Positions 26,843 through 35,121 of a stretch of 64,000 nucleotides of DNA are shown here, piece after piece (the first letter of the stretch is position 1; every line of letters starts with the position of its first letter). Both the position numbers and the translations under genes were made by a program. This DNA comes from Nitrospirota bacterium (GTDB lineage Bacteria > Nitrospirota > Nitrospiria > Nitrospirales > UBA8639), in NCBI GenBank assembly GCA_003695915.1, contig RFGF01000022.1:1-64000 (forward strand), read 5' to 3'. Under the pieces are notes generated by a model. That model was not told the DNA's origin, searched no databases, and saw nothing but the letters and a program-made list of their open reading frames with translations.

Positions 26843-27874
26843 ATGCATGAGCAACGCGCATTCGGAACCGGGCCACCATTGACCCGCCGGCAATTGTTGA
26901 AAATCACACTGGCCGGTGGCCTCTTGGCAGCCTCAGGGACCTCCCTTTGGCAATGGACGAACACGCCGCGTCTTCATGCCGCCACGTTCATCGGCGCAGC
27001 CGCAACGTACGATCTGAATTTGACTCAGCTCATCGGACAGGGTTTTCACGAACTTGGCATCACGGCGGCAACCATCCGTGGGAAGCGCATCCTGCTCAAA
27101 CCTAACTTAGTTGAAACGCACCCAGGCCATGAGCACATCAATACCCATCCCTTCGTCGTCCGAGCGGCCGCAGAAGCATTCCTTCGCCTCGGCGCATCCC
27201 GTGTCTTGGTCGGAGAAGGGCCTGGACACCGGCAGGATACGTTGCAGATCTTGGAAGAATCCGGACTTGCCGAGGTCTTGAACGAAGACCATATTCCTTT
27301 CATGAATCTCAACGACCTCGTGGGAACCAGCGTGCCCAATGCCGGAAAGCAAACAGCCCTCTCCACGCTCACGTTTCCTACTGTCCTCCACGAGGTCGAC
27401 TGGATCGTGTCCATGCCCAAGATGAAAACGCATCATTGGACCGGTGTCACCCTGTCGATGAAGAATCTCTTCGGCCTCATGCCCGGCTTGTACTATGGAT
27501 GGCCCAAAAACGTGTTCCATCATGCAGGTCTGCACGAATCCATTCTGGACATCACCGCGACACTCAAACCGCATTTCGCCATCGTTGACGGGATCGTCGG
27601 CATGGAAGGAGACGGTCCCCTGATGGGAACGCCAAAACCCCTCGGCGTGCTCGTCATGGGGAGGAATCTTCCCGCTGTTGACGCCACGTGCGCCAGGCTC
27701 ATGGGTATCGATCCCTACAAGATCGGATACTTATCGACCGCAGAAAACTGGTTGGGACCGATTCACGAGCGGGATATTGAACAACGCGGAGAACGAATCG
27801 ATTCCCACCAACAGCCGTTTCGATTATTGGAACACATTCCTGCCACTCGAGACATCCAATTGGTTAAATCCTAA
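26843..27874 (+). CDS. Tat-exported DUF362 protein
   Basis: 343 residues from ATG 26843; the frame is open far upstream (26147) but that part overlaps the cyclase-like gene and is not coding. The N-terminus has a twin-arginine-like signal (LTRRQLLKITLAGGLLAASG). The body matches the DUF362 family: ILLKPNLVETHPGHEHINTH, VLVGEGPGHRQDT, DWIVSMPKMKTHHWTGVTLS, MKNLFGLMPGLYYGWPKNVF and IVDGIVGMEGDGPLMGTPK. DUF362 proteins are of unknown or varied function, some being linked to iron-sulfur redox chemistry; no extra Cys-rich ferredoxin domain is seen here. Its stop overlaps the next start (TAATG), indicating coupling with the GT87-like gene. Confidence 0.85.
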   Translation: MHEQRAFGTGPPLTRRQLLKITLAGGLLAASGTSLWQWTNTPRLHAATFIGAAATYDLNLTQLIGQGFHELGITAATIRGKRILLKPNLVETHPGHEHINTHPFVVRAAAEAFLRLGASRVLVGEGPGHRQDTLQILEESGLAEVLNEDHIPFMNLNDLVGTSVPNAGKQTALSTLTFPTVLHEVDWIVSMPKMKTHHWTGVTLSMKNLFGLMPGLYYGWPKNVFHHAGLHESILDITATLKPHFAIVDGIVGMEGDGPLMGTPKPLGVLVMGRNLPAVDATCARLMGIDPYKIGYLSTAENWLGPIHERDIEQRGERIDSHQQPFRLLEHIPATRDIQLVKS

Positions 27875-29211
27875 TGCCATTCCTTGCAACTCAGGATCTC
27901 TGCCCAATGAGATTCAGTTTTCAAATCCTGAAATCGGTTGGTCGCATCGGAGGCATGTTCATCTACAGCATTGCTCTCCTGTTCCTTATGATGTGGAACG
28001 GTATATTGGCATATCTGATGGTTGCAAAAGGGAATATGATTGATTTCGGCATATTTTATTACACTGCTCAAGCTTTCTTGAACGGCCAAGACATGTATAC
28101 GGCTTCACCAGTCACATTAGCTCCGGTCAATCCGCTGTTCTGGATGCATTTTGGAAATTTGAATCCACCGCACTTCCATTTTCTTCTTTTACCTCTTGCC
28201 TGGCTTTCACCAGCTTGGGCATTGAGTCTCTGGACTGTGATGAATCTTGTTGCGTTCGCGGGAAGCCTCCTTCTGGTTGCGAAGGAATTGAAGATTCGCC
28301 TACCACCATGGGCTGGCGCGCTCCTTATCCTTGCCTTCCTGGGATTCTCCGGCACAGGCTTCCTCATCCTAACGGGCCAAATGACATTTTTACTCCTCCC
28401 ATGGCTCACCTTGGCCTGGATCAAAGCGCGCCAGGGGCACTGGACCCAAGCCGGAATCTATTTAGGTATAGCGATGAGTCTCAAATTGTTTCTGCTGTTG
28501 TTCCTAGCCTATTTCCTCATCCGTGGCCAAGTTCGGTCTGCCGCTGTTGCCTGCGGGGTCATGAGTTTTTGTTATTTCACGGGGATGATGGTCTTTGGCC
28601 TCGAGTCGTACCAATCTTGGCTATCCACCTTGCAGACTGTGGATTGGCCAGCTCTGGCCACCAATGCATCGTTCCTCGGATTCCTCAGCCGGACATTTTC
28701 TGAAAGTCCCCAATTCGCTCCTGTGCTAGTGCTTTCAGCGGTCAGGCCGATCTGGCTCCTCGGCATAGGTCTCATTGCACTGATCACCCTGTGGGTCATC
28801 AAACACGATCGAAGTCCATTCGCAGTAGATCGGGCCTTCGCGCTGATCCTAATCAGTGCGCTGTTGATCTCGCCCTTAGGCTGGATCTATTATCTTTTTC
28901 TTCCCTTGGGCCCTTGCACGGCTTTGATTGTCTCGTGGCGCCGATCGATGCCTGAAATCCAAAGCGGGCACAGGTCTCCTTGGAAATGGGCTCAATTTAT
29001 TGCCATCGGGGTCAGCCTTCCTGGCCTTTTCCTCCCATATCAATTATCGGATCTCTGGCAACCCAATCCCATGGCTACCCTATGGTTGGCGAATTGCTAT
29101 TTTTGGACGCTCTTGTCTCTCTGGATCGTCTTGCTCGTCGACTGGAAAAACGCGCAGCCTCGACCAGCGTTTTCGATGTCCCAGTCTGTTCCACTCGGTA
29201 GCACTCGTTAA
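27874..29211 (+). CDS. GT87-like polyprenol-phosphate glycosyltransferase (DUF2029)
   Basis: 445 residues with about ten transmembrane segments. The first loop after helix 1 carries IDFGIFYYTAQAFLNGQDMY, the DUF2029/GT87 signature (D-F--YY-AA-----G---Y), and NPPHFHFLLLPLAWLS is the usual second block. This family includes mycobacterial alpha-mannosyltransferases (PimE) and, in actinobacteria, arabinofuranosyltransferase relatives that use polyprenyl-phospho-sugars. ATG 27874 shares its A with the DUF362 stop. Placement directly ahead of the arabinose-donor genes makes it a good candidate user of polyprenyl-phospho-arabinose. The acceptor is unknown. Confidence 0.82.
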   Translation: MPFLATQDLCPMRFSFQILKSVGRIGGMFIYSIALLFLMMWNGILAYLMVAKGNMIDFGIFYYTAQAFLNGQDMYTASPVTLAPVNPLFWMHFGNLNPPHFHFLLLPLAWLSPAWALSLWTVMNLVAFAGSLLLVAKELKIRLPPWAGALLILAFLGFSGTGFLILTGQMTFLLLPWLTLAWIKARQGHWTQAGIYLGIAMSLKLFLLLFLAYFLIRGQVRSAAVACGVMSFCYFTGMMVFGLESYQSWLSTLQTVDWPALATNASFLGFLSRTFSESPQFAPVLVLSAVRPIWLLGIGLIALITLWVIKHDRSPFAVDRAFALILISALLISPLGWIYYLFLPLGPCTALIVSWRRSMPEIQSGHRSPWKWAQFIAIGVSLPGLFLPYQLSDLWQPNPMATLWLANCYFWTLLSLWIVLLVDWKNAQPRPAFSMSQSVPLGSTR

Positions 29212-29215
29212 CCTC

Positions 29216-30721
29216 ATGTCACAAAATTCCACCACCTTAGAGTCCACATCAGCCAGCCTTCGCAAAGAGGCGGATCAGGCATGTCCCACAACAAGCCAGG
29301 AATCACCTGTCCTCTGCGTCGATCTCGATGGAACGCTGATAGCCACCGACTTGTTTTGGGAATCTCTTGTGTTGATGTTGAAGCAGGCGCCCTTGACGGT
29401 GGTTTGTCTGCCCTTCTGGGCATGCCGAGGTCCTGCCTATCTCAAGCAAGCAGTTGCCCGCCGCGTGACCATCGACGTTCGTCACCTGCCTTACCGAATG
29501 GAAGTGTTGTCATGGCTGACGCACGAACACGCAAAGAGACGCCGGCTGCTCTTGGTCACAGGTTCGGATCTGCGTTTGGCTCAAGCCGTTGCAGCTCATC
29601 TGGGATTGTTTACCGATGTGATGGGAAGTCAGGGAGATACGAATCTCATAGGCCCGGCCAAACGCGATGCCCTGATCACACGATTCGGCTCGCACGGATT
29701 CGATTATGTGGGAAATAGTTCGGCGGACTTGCCTGTTTGGTCCTCTGCCAACGCAGCCATTTTGGTTGCCCCTTCTTCCATGTTAATTCGGCAAGCTCAA
29801 CGAACCGCCCGTGTGGCGCGAGTTTTTCATTCCGGAAATCCATCAGGTCTTCTTGCATGGGCGAAAGCGTTCCGCCTTCATCAATGGATTAAAAACACTT
29901 TAGTGTTTCTTCCGATCATCGCCGCTCACCCGCCATTGGAGATTTCGCTCGTTGCCAAAGCTCTCTATGCCTTTTTCGCTTTCAGTCTTTGCGCGTCGGG
30001 TCTTTATCTCGTAAACGATTTGCTCGATCTTCCTGCAGATCGACGACACCCGCGGAAACAGCATCGTCCATTAGCCAGTGGAGCTCTGCGGATTCCCCAT
30101 GCCTTGATCGCGATTCCTATCCTGGTTAGCGCGGGGTTCGGACTGGCTTTGACCAACTTACCTGCGTATTTTACCTGTCTTCTTGCGCTGTATGCCCTTG
30201 CCACGCTCGGCTATTCCCTGTCTCTCAAAAAACTGGCCATCATCGATGTGCTCACATTGGCTGGATTCTACACATTGCGGGTTCTCGCTGGCGGAGTGGC
30301 TTTGGGCATCCACATTTCTGCCTGGTTGCTTGCGTTTTCACTGTTTTTCTTTCTCAGTCTGGCACTCGGGAAACGTCATTCAGAACTCCGATTCCGCAAA
30401 GTCACCAAGTTCGAAGGGATCGAACGACGAGCGTACCTCGGCATCGACAAGGAAGCACTAGGGATCATGGGGATTATCAGCGGGTATTTATCGGTTCTGG
30501 TGCTCGCGCTGTATTTGACCAGCGAAGAAGTCTTGATGCGTCACGAGCGACCGCAACTCCTGTGGTTGCTGTGTCCGCTTTTGTTGTATTGGATCAGCCG
30601 GACTTGGCTGCTCGCCCACCGCGGTACGCTCGAAGACGATCCCCTCATCGTGGCCTTGAGAGATCCCCATAGCTATGCGGTCGCCGCAACGATGGGGCTC
30701 TTAGGAATCTTGGCCTTGTAA
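29216..30721 (+). CDS. HAD phosphatase - UbiA prenyltransferase fusion (DPPR synthase-like)
   Basis: 501 residues from ATG 29216, four bases after the previous stop. Residues about 30-225 form a HAD-family domain: VLCVDLDGTLIATDL (motif I), LLVTGSD (motif II), GPAKRDALI (Lys) and YVGNSSADLPVW (motif IV). Residues about 225-500 form a UbiA membrane domain with roughly eight helices and the first Asp-rich motif NDLLDLPADRRHPRKQHRP. In mycobacteria the UbiA enzyme (Rv3806c) moves phosphoribose from PRPP to decaprenyl phosphate and a separate phosphatase removes the 5-phosphate. A fusion would do both steps. Together with the next two genes it gives a complete path to polyprenyl-phospho-arabinose. 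Confidence 0.85.
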   Translation: MSQNSTTLESTSASLRKEADQACPTTSQESPVLCVDLDGTLIATDLFWESLVLMLKQAPLTVVCLPFWACRGPAYLKQAVARRVTIDVRHLPYRMEVLSWLTHEHAKRRRLLLVTGSDLRLAQAVAAHLGLFTDVMGSQGDTNLIGPAKRDALITRFGSHGFDYVGNSSADLPVWSSANAAILVAPSSMLIRQAQRTARVARVFHSGNPSGLLAWAKAFRLHQWIKNTLVFLPIIAAHPPLEISLVAKALYAFFAFSLCASGLYLVNDLLDLPADRRHPRKQHRPLASGALRIPHALIAIPILVSAGFGLALTNLPAYFTCLLALYALATLGYSLSLKKLAIIDVLTLAGFYTLRVLAGGVALGIHISAWLLAFSLFFFLSLALGKRHSELRFRKVTKFEGIERRAYLGIDKEALGIMGIISGYLSVLVLALYLTSEEVLMRHERPQLLWLLCPLLLYWISRTWLLAHRGTLEDDPLIVALRDPHSYAVAATMGLLGILAL

Positions 30722-30726
30722 CCGAC

Positions 30727-32172
30727 ATGGAGGACACTTCGGGCATGAATCGCTATCAATCCTGGGGTCGTTATCCAACAGCCGTTCCGAGCGCTGTGGT
30801 CACCATGACTTGGCAACATGATGCCATTCCCTTTGATGCTGCGCCCGAATCCTTTCTTCCCTATGGATACGGGCGAAGCTACGGAGACAGTTGCCTAAAC
30901 GATGGAGGCGTTTTGTTGGACACTCGCCGACTTCGCCGTTTTTTGGCCTTTGATCCGATTCTCGGCACGTTACGGTGCGAAGCCGGCACCAGCTTAGCGG
31001 ACATTCTTGCCTTGATCGTGCCACGCGGCTGGTTCCTTCCCGTCACACCCGGGACCAAATTCGTCTCGATCGGTGGCGCGATCGCCAACGATGTGCATGG
31101 CAAGAATCATCATCGGGCAGGAACGTTTGGAAGGTTCGTCCGATGTTTCGAGCTTCTACGTTCGACCGGTGAACGAGTGTATTGTTCCCCGACAGCAAAC
31201 GCTGACTTGTTCAAAGCCACGATCGGAGGCCTCGGACTGACGGGACTCATTCTGTGGGCCGAGATTCAACTCAAGCCCATTGTCAATCCGTGGATCATGG
31301 TCGAGCGCATTCCCTTCAACCACATTGCTCAATTCTTTGATCTCTCTGCCGAAACTGACCGGCGGTACGAATACACGGTGGCATGGATCGATTGCTTTGC
31401 ACGGGGAACTGCACGCGGACGAGGCATTTTTATCGGAGGGAACCATCATCATGGCGACCACCCAACCCGTGCTTCGCAATCCGCGTCATGGTCGTGGACC
31501 GTACCGTTTACGGCCCCGTCATGCCTACTCTCGCCGTTGGTTCTCAAGCTCTTCAACAGGGCCTATTATGCGCTCCGTTCCGCATCCGCTCGGTCCATCC
31601 CGGAACACTACGATCAGTTTTTTTATCCCTTGGACAAAATTCGCGAGTGGAACCGTCTGTATGGCAGGCACGGCTTGCTTCAATATCAATGCGTCATTCC
31701 TCCCCCGCATCAACAAGCTGGCATCACCGCCATACTCGACCACATCCATCGGGCCAAGGAAGGCTCGTTTCTCGCCGTGCTGAAACAATTTGGTTCGCTC
31801 CCATCTCCCGGACTCCTTTCGTTTCCGCGGGAAGGAACGACACTCGCATTGGATTTCCCCTTTCGAGGTGCGAGTACTCTTGCCCTCTTGAATACATTGG
31901 ACGCCATTGTTCGGGAGTGCGGAGGAGCGGTGTACCCAGCCAAAGACGCCAGAATGTCGCCTCGACAGTTCGAAGCGTGTTTCCCGCAGTGGCGCGAATT
32001 TCTCGCATACCGCGATCCAAAGTTTTCGTCGAGTTTTTGGCGCCGAGTGACGGACAATGTCCCTATCGATCCCTTAGGCCACACACTTTCCGGCTTTCCT
32101 TCCCGTAACTCGCACGAATCCACCTTGGCCCTCGCAGGCGATTCGAGCCTATACGAACAGGTGTCATCATGA
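30727..32172 (+). CDS. dprE1: FAD-dependent decaprenylphosphoryl-ribose 2-oxidase (DprE1-like)
   Basis: 481 residues. The FAD_binding_4 domain shows YGYGRSYGDSCLNDGG (residues about 48-63), CEAGTSLADILALIVPRGWF, VTPGTKFVSIGGAIANDVHG and GKNHHRAGTFGRFV, which closely follow the DprE1 pattern [27 protein letters not shown]. The C-terminal ALO-like part has VYPAKDARMSPRQFEACFPQ. DprE1 oxidises the ribose 2'-OH of the lipid-linked sugar to a ketone in the first epimerisation step. ATG 30727 or 30751 could be the start. It follows the UbiA fusion by five bases and overlaps the reductase gene by four bases (ATGA). The enzyme family is well supported; the in vivo sugar is inferred from the three-gene set. 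Confidence 0.87.
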   Translation: MEDTSGMNRYQSWGRYPTAVPSAVVTMTWQHDAIPFDAAPESFLPYGYGRSYGDSCLNDGGVLLDTRRLRRFLAFDPILGTLRCEAGTSLADILALIVPRGWFLPVTPGTKFVSIGGAIANDVHGKNHHRAGTFGRFVRCFELLRSTGERVYCSPTANADLFKATIGGLGLTGLILWAEIQLKPIVNPWIMVERIPFNHIAQFFDLSAETDRRYEYTVAWIDCFARGTARGRGIFIGGNHHHGDHPTRASQSASWSWTVPFTAPSCLLSPLVLKLFNRAYYALRSASARSIPEHYDQFFYPLDKIREWNRLYGRHGLLQYQCVIPPPHQQAGITAILDHIHRAKEGSFLAVLKQFGSLPSPGLLSFPREGTTLALDFPFRGASTLALLNTLDAIVRECGGAVYPAKDARMSPRQFEACFPQWREFLAYRDPKFSSSFWRRVTDNVPIDPLGHTLSGFPSRNSHESTLALAGDSSLYEQVSS

Positions 32173-32903
32173 AAATTTTGATCGTTGGCGCCACCTCGGC
32201 GATCGCCCAGGAAACCGCCAAACACTTTGCCCGGGAACAGGCAGAATTGTTCCTCATCGCTCGCGACAAAACCAAAGTCGAAGCTGTGGCTGCCGATCTC
32301 ATCGTCAGGGGCGCGGGACACGTCGCCTCCTACCCGCTGGATGTCACACACATCGATGCGCTTCACGCTGCAGTGCAAGCGGCTGTGACCGATTTGCAAG
32401 GCCTGGATGCGGTTCTCATTGCTCACGGCAGCCTGAGCGATCAGCGAGCATGCGAAGACAGCGTCGCGGAAACACTGCAGGAGTTCCGGATAAACTGTCT
32501 GAGCGTCATCGCGCTCTTGACGATTGTAGCCAACTATTTTGAACGACAAGGAACCGGCTGTATTGCCGTGATTTCATCCGTGGCTGGAGATCGAGGTAGG
32601 CGGAGCAATTATGTTTACGGAGCGGCAAAAGGGGCGGTCTCGATTTTTCTCGAAGGCCTGCGTAGTCGGCTTGTCCGCGCGGGTGTCTCGGTGGTGACCA
32701 TCAAACCGGGATTCGTCGATACACCCATGACTGCGCATATGAAGAAAAACGCGCTGTTCGCCACACCCGAGGCCGTAGGGAAACGCATATACGAGGTGAT
32801 CAAGCACCCGCGAGATGTCCTCTACGTACCCTGGTTTTGGAGGCCGGTGATGAGTTTTTTACGCCATGTGCCCCATCGCGTGTACAAACAGCTTCCTTTC
32901 TGA
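32169..32903 (+). CDS. dprE2: short-chain dehydrogenase, decaprenylphosphoryl-ribose keto-reductase (DprE2-like)
   Basis: 244 residues, classical SDR fold. The cofactor motif is ILIVGATSAIAQETAKHFA (an SDR variant shared with DprE2), the catalytic Ser is in VISSVAGDRGRRSNY, and YVYGAAKGAV holds Tyr-x-x-x-Lys. The RRSNYVYGAAK block matches mycobacterial DprE2 (RRSN-VYG--K). It should reduce the 2-keto intermediate to polyprenyl-phospho-beta-D-arabinofuranose. Its start overlaps the oxidase stop, so the two are coupled, as in mycobacteria. It is the last gene of the operon; no clear intrinsic terminator follows in the short convergent gap. Confidence 0.86.
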   Translation: MKILIVGATSAIAQETAKHFAREQAELFLIARDKTKVEAVAADLIVRGAGHVASYPLDVTHIDALHAAVQAAVTDLQGLDAVLIAHGSLSDQRACEDSVAETLQEFRINCLSVIALLTIVANYFERQGTGCIAVISSVAGDRGRRSNYVYGAAKGAVSIFLEGLRSRLVRAGVSVVTIKPGFVDTPMTAHMKKNALFATPEAVGKRIYEVIKHPRDVLYVPWFWRPVMSFLRHVPHRVYKQLPF

Positions 32904-32974
32904 GGAGCCGGACAGGACGGCATCGACCACAGACGCATGCATTCCTCGAGGTCGGACGCTACGAGCCTAATTCC

Positions 32975-33508
32975 CTATTGGGTCGCATGCGCCTGCCGAA
33001 AGTCATGGATGAACAGCTCGACGAGGGATAATATTTTCTCTCGAATGCGCTCCAGCCCCCCTTCGCCGACCGTGGATCCCTTCCACGTAACGGCATAAGC
33101 CGACTGCGACGCTTGTCTTTTGAGCAGCACCGGCTGATGCAGCCGTGCCGTGAGGAAATGAACAGCGGAACCGAGACGTGGCTTCACCGTCATTACCTCA
33201 ATAATCAGCGCTGGCTGCTCATAGGAGGCTCCTTCCTGTTCAGGCAACAGCTGAATGGGAAGCACGCGCAAGGCCCGTTCGACATCGGTCTGGAGCCGTT
33301 GTCGGGTCGGGCCTTCAAGCACGGTCCCCATCCTCACTTTGACCCAGAGAGTCTGAATGCCATGTAAGGTCTCCTGTTGATGACGCCATTCCTCGAAGAG
33401 CGCTGCCCAGCCACAGGGAGGGTCGACGGTTAGCGCGCTAAGGAGACCCACGAGTATCACCCACCCAACCAGCGCGCGGGGAAATCCGGTTTGGCTGCAA
33501 GGCCCCAT
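32975..33508 (-). CDS. hypothetical exported protein
   Basis: 177 residues from ATG 33508, placed 22 bases after the CpoB-like stop; the frame extends to 33577 but would overlap that gene. The N-terminus has a signal-like hydrophobic stretch (ALVGWVILVGLLSALTV). The mature part alternates charged and hydrophobic strands (LHGIQTLWVKVRMGTVLE, PALIIEVMTVKPRLGSAVHF, QSAYAVTWKGSTVGEGG) and ends with a helix containing IREKILSLVELFIHDFRQAH. The pattern suggests a small periplasmic alpha/beta domain, but I do not recognise the family. Coexpression with cpoB-like and pal-like genes suggests an envelope role. Confidence 0.7.
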   Translation of the reverse strand: MGPCSQTGFPRALVGWVILVGLLSALTVDPPCGWAALFEEWRHQQETLHGIQTLWVKVRMGTVLEGPTRQRLQTDVERALRVLPIQLLPEQEGASYEQPALIIEVMTVKPRLGSAVHFLTARLHQPVLLKRQASQSAYAVTWKGSTVGEGGLERIREKILSLVELFIHDFRQAHATQ

Positions 33509-33530
33509 GATGGACAGCGCCCAGGACTCT

Positions 33531-35048
33531 TCACGAGGCGCTCTTGGGCTGACTGGACTGCTCAGCCATTCGAGCATACGCTTTGGCCGCTTCTGGACTG
33601 TTGGGAAAAAGACGAACGAGTTGGCGAAACACAGCCTTGGCAGTTGCCGGATCTTTCAATTCCAGATGCGAATACCCGATTTTGAGCAACGCGGCGGCAA
33701 CTTTGTCGCTCTTGGGATACAAGGTAAACACGCGCTCAAACTCCACAATGGCTTGTTGAAACTGCCGCTGTCCATAATAACATTCTCCAAGCCAATATTG
33801 TGCATTCGCTGCTAACGGAGAATCGGCATAGCGCACTAAAAAATCACTGAATCCACGCAACGCCTCCACAAATCGCCCTTCCTTGAGTGCCCTTCGATGC
33901 CGCTGGTATTCCTCCCATGCACCTTCAGGGGCAGGGCCCGAGGAAGACAACACAGAAGATGGGGCGGAAGCCGCTTCCATAGGCTCAGTGACGACCGTCT
34001 GTGACAACGCCGCGAGAGCTGATATTTCATTCGATCCCCCGACTGCAGTTGATTGGCGGCGTTGCAATCGGGCCAGTTCCTCCTCATGCGCATCGACCCG
34101 TTCCCCGATGCGATTCATCGCTGCATGAACCGCATCGCGCAATTGCGTCATGGAGCGGGTCATACGCTCGAGCTGGCGTTGTTGATGGTCGATCCGCGCT
34201 TGGGGAGTATGTAGACCGTTAACTCGATCTGATAACGAGGCCAATGCGTGATCTTGCTCGGTCACGCGCTTTGTGAGCGTCTGACCAATTTCTTCCACAG
34301 CCGCAACGATAGTCGGCAAACTCGTCTTGACCTCCTCAAGAGCTTTTGTGAGCTGGCGTGACTCTTCAGCTTGTGCGGTGATTTGTGTTTCCAGCCGTTG
34401 ATGAATCGTCACCACTTCCGCTAGGTGCTGACGTTGGGCATCGCGAAGGGTTGTCAGAGCGGCCTGAAAATCGAGAAGCGCTTGCCGAAACTCTTGGGCT
34501 TTTGCTCCCTGATCTGTGAGGACCTCTTCATGGTTGGCCAACTGCACCCGCATGTCTTTCAGAAGCGGCTCGACAGATTGCACGTGTTGTTGAAGGAGAT
34601 GCCGGGAGGCTTGGAGCTCTTCTGCCACCCGTTTCACCTGGCTGGCTACCACTCGAACCTGATGTGCCTGCGTTTCTAATTCGCCCCGAACCCGAGACAA
34701 ATCCCCATCTTTCAATGTCGTGACTTGATCCATCAATTCCGCACGGGCATGAAGCAATTCCTGAATTTCTCCTCGTTGCTGGGCAATGATCGCATTGGCG
34801 TCGTGCAGCGCGGTCTGGGCATCAACCACGGCCCGCTGAAGTTGCGTACGGCTGGCATTCAGCTGCTGAATTTTGCCATCCAATTCACGTTTGATCCGCA
34901 CGACATCCGCTTGTTGGGCTACACACCCGCTCATCAGAACTCCCATCACAAACCCTGCTCCTGCGAGGCACATCCATGCTTTGCATCGATATCGCCCGAA
35001 GACGAAGCTCGAACAACGTTGCCACTCCCCGAGATAGCCCCCCATCAT
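33531..35048 (-). CDS. CpoB/YbgF-like coiled-coil TPR lipoprotein
   Basis: 505 residues from ATG 35048 (GGAGGGG upstream; the frame opens at 35063). The lipoprotein signal ends GVLMSGC. Residues about 45-345 are a very long helical coiled coil (for example RELDGKIQQLNASRTQLQRA and RVNGLHTPQARIDHQQRQLE), followed by an Ala/Ser/Pro linker. Residues about 380-500 are the YbgF TPR domain (AQYWLGECYYGQRQFQQAIV, LKIGYSHLELKDPATAKAVF). Typical CpoB is about 260 residues with a short coiled coil, so this one is about twice the size. CpoB coordinates peptidoglycan synthesis with the Tol-Pal complex. The Pal-like gene lies immediately upstream, which supports the call, although tolQRAB are not in the window. 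Confidence 0.84.
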   Translation of the reverse strand: MMGGYLGEWQRCSSFVFGRYRCKAWMCLAGAGFVMGVLMSGCVAQQADVVRIKRELDGKIQQLNASRTQLQRAVVDAQTALHDANAIIAQQRGEIQELLHARAELMDQVTTLKDGDLSRVRGELETQAHQVRVVASQVKRVAEELQASRHLLQQHVQSVEPLLKDMRVQLANHEEVLTDQGAKAQEFRQALLDFQAALTTLRDAQRQHLAEVVTIHQRLETQITAQAEESRQLTKALEEVKTSLPTIVAAVEEIGQTLTKRVTEQDHALASLSDRVNGLHTPQARIDHQQRQLERMTRSMTQLRDAVHAAMNRIGERVDAHEEELARLQRRQSTAVGGSNEISALAALSQTVVTEPMEAASAPSSVLSSSGPAPEGAWEEYQRHRRALKEGRFVEALRGFSDFLVRYADSPLAANAQYWLGECYYGQRQFQQAIVEFERVFTLYPKSDKVAAALLKIGYSHLELKDPATAKAVFRQLVRLFPNSPEAAKAYARMAEQSSQPKSAS

Positions 35049-35121
35049 CGACGTCCCCTCCATCGAACCTGCACGTTGCCTACCGTCATGCTCGATCCTT
35101 TGTCATGGCTTATTGTCCTCG

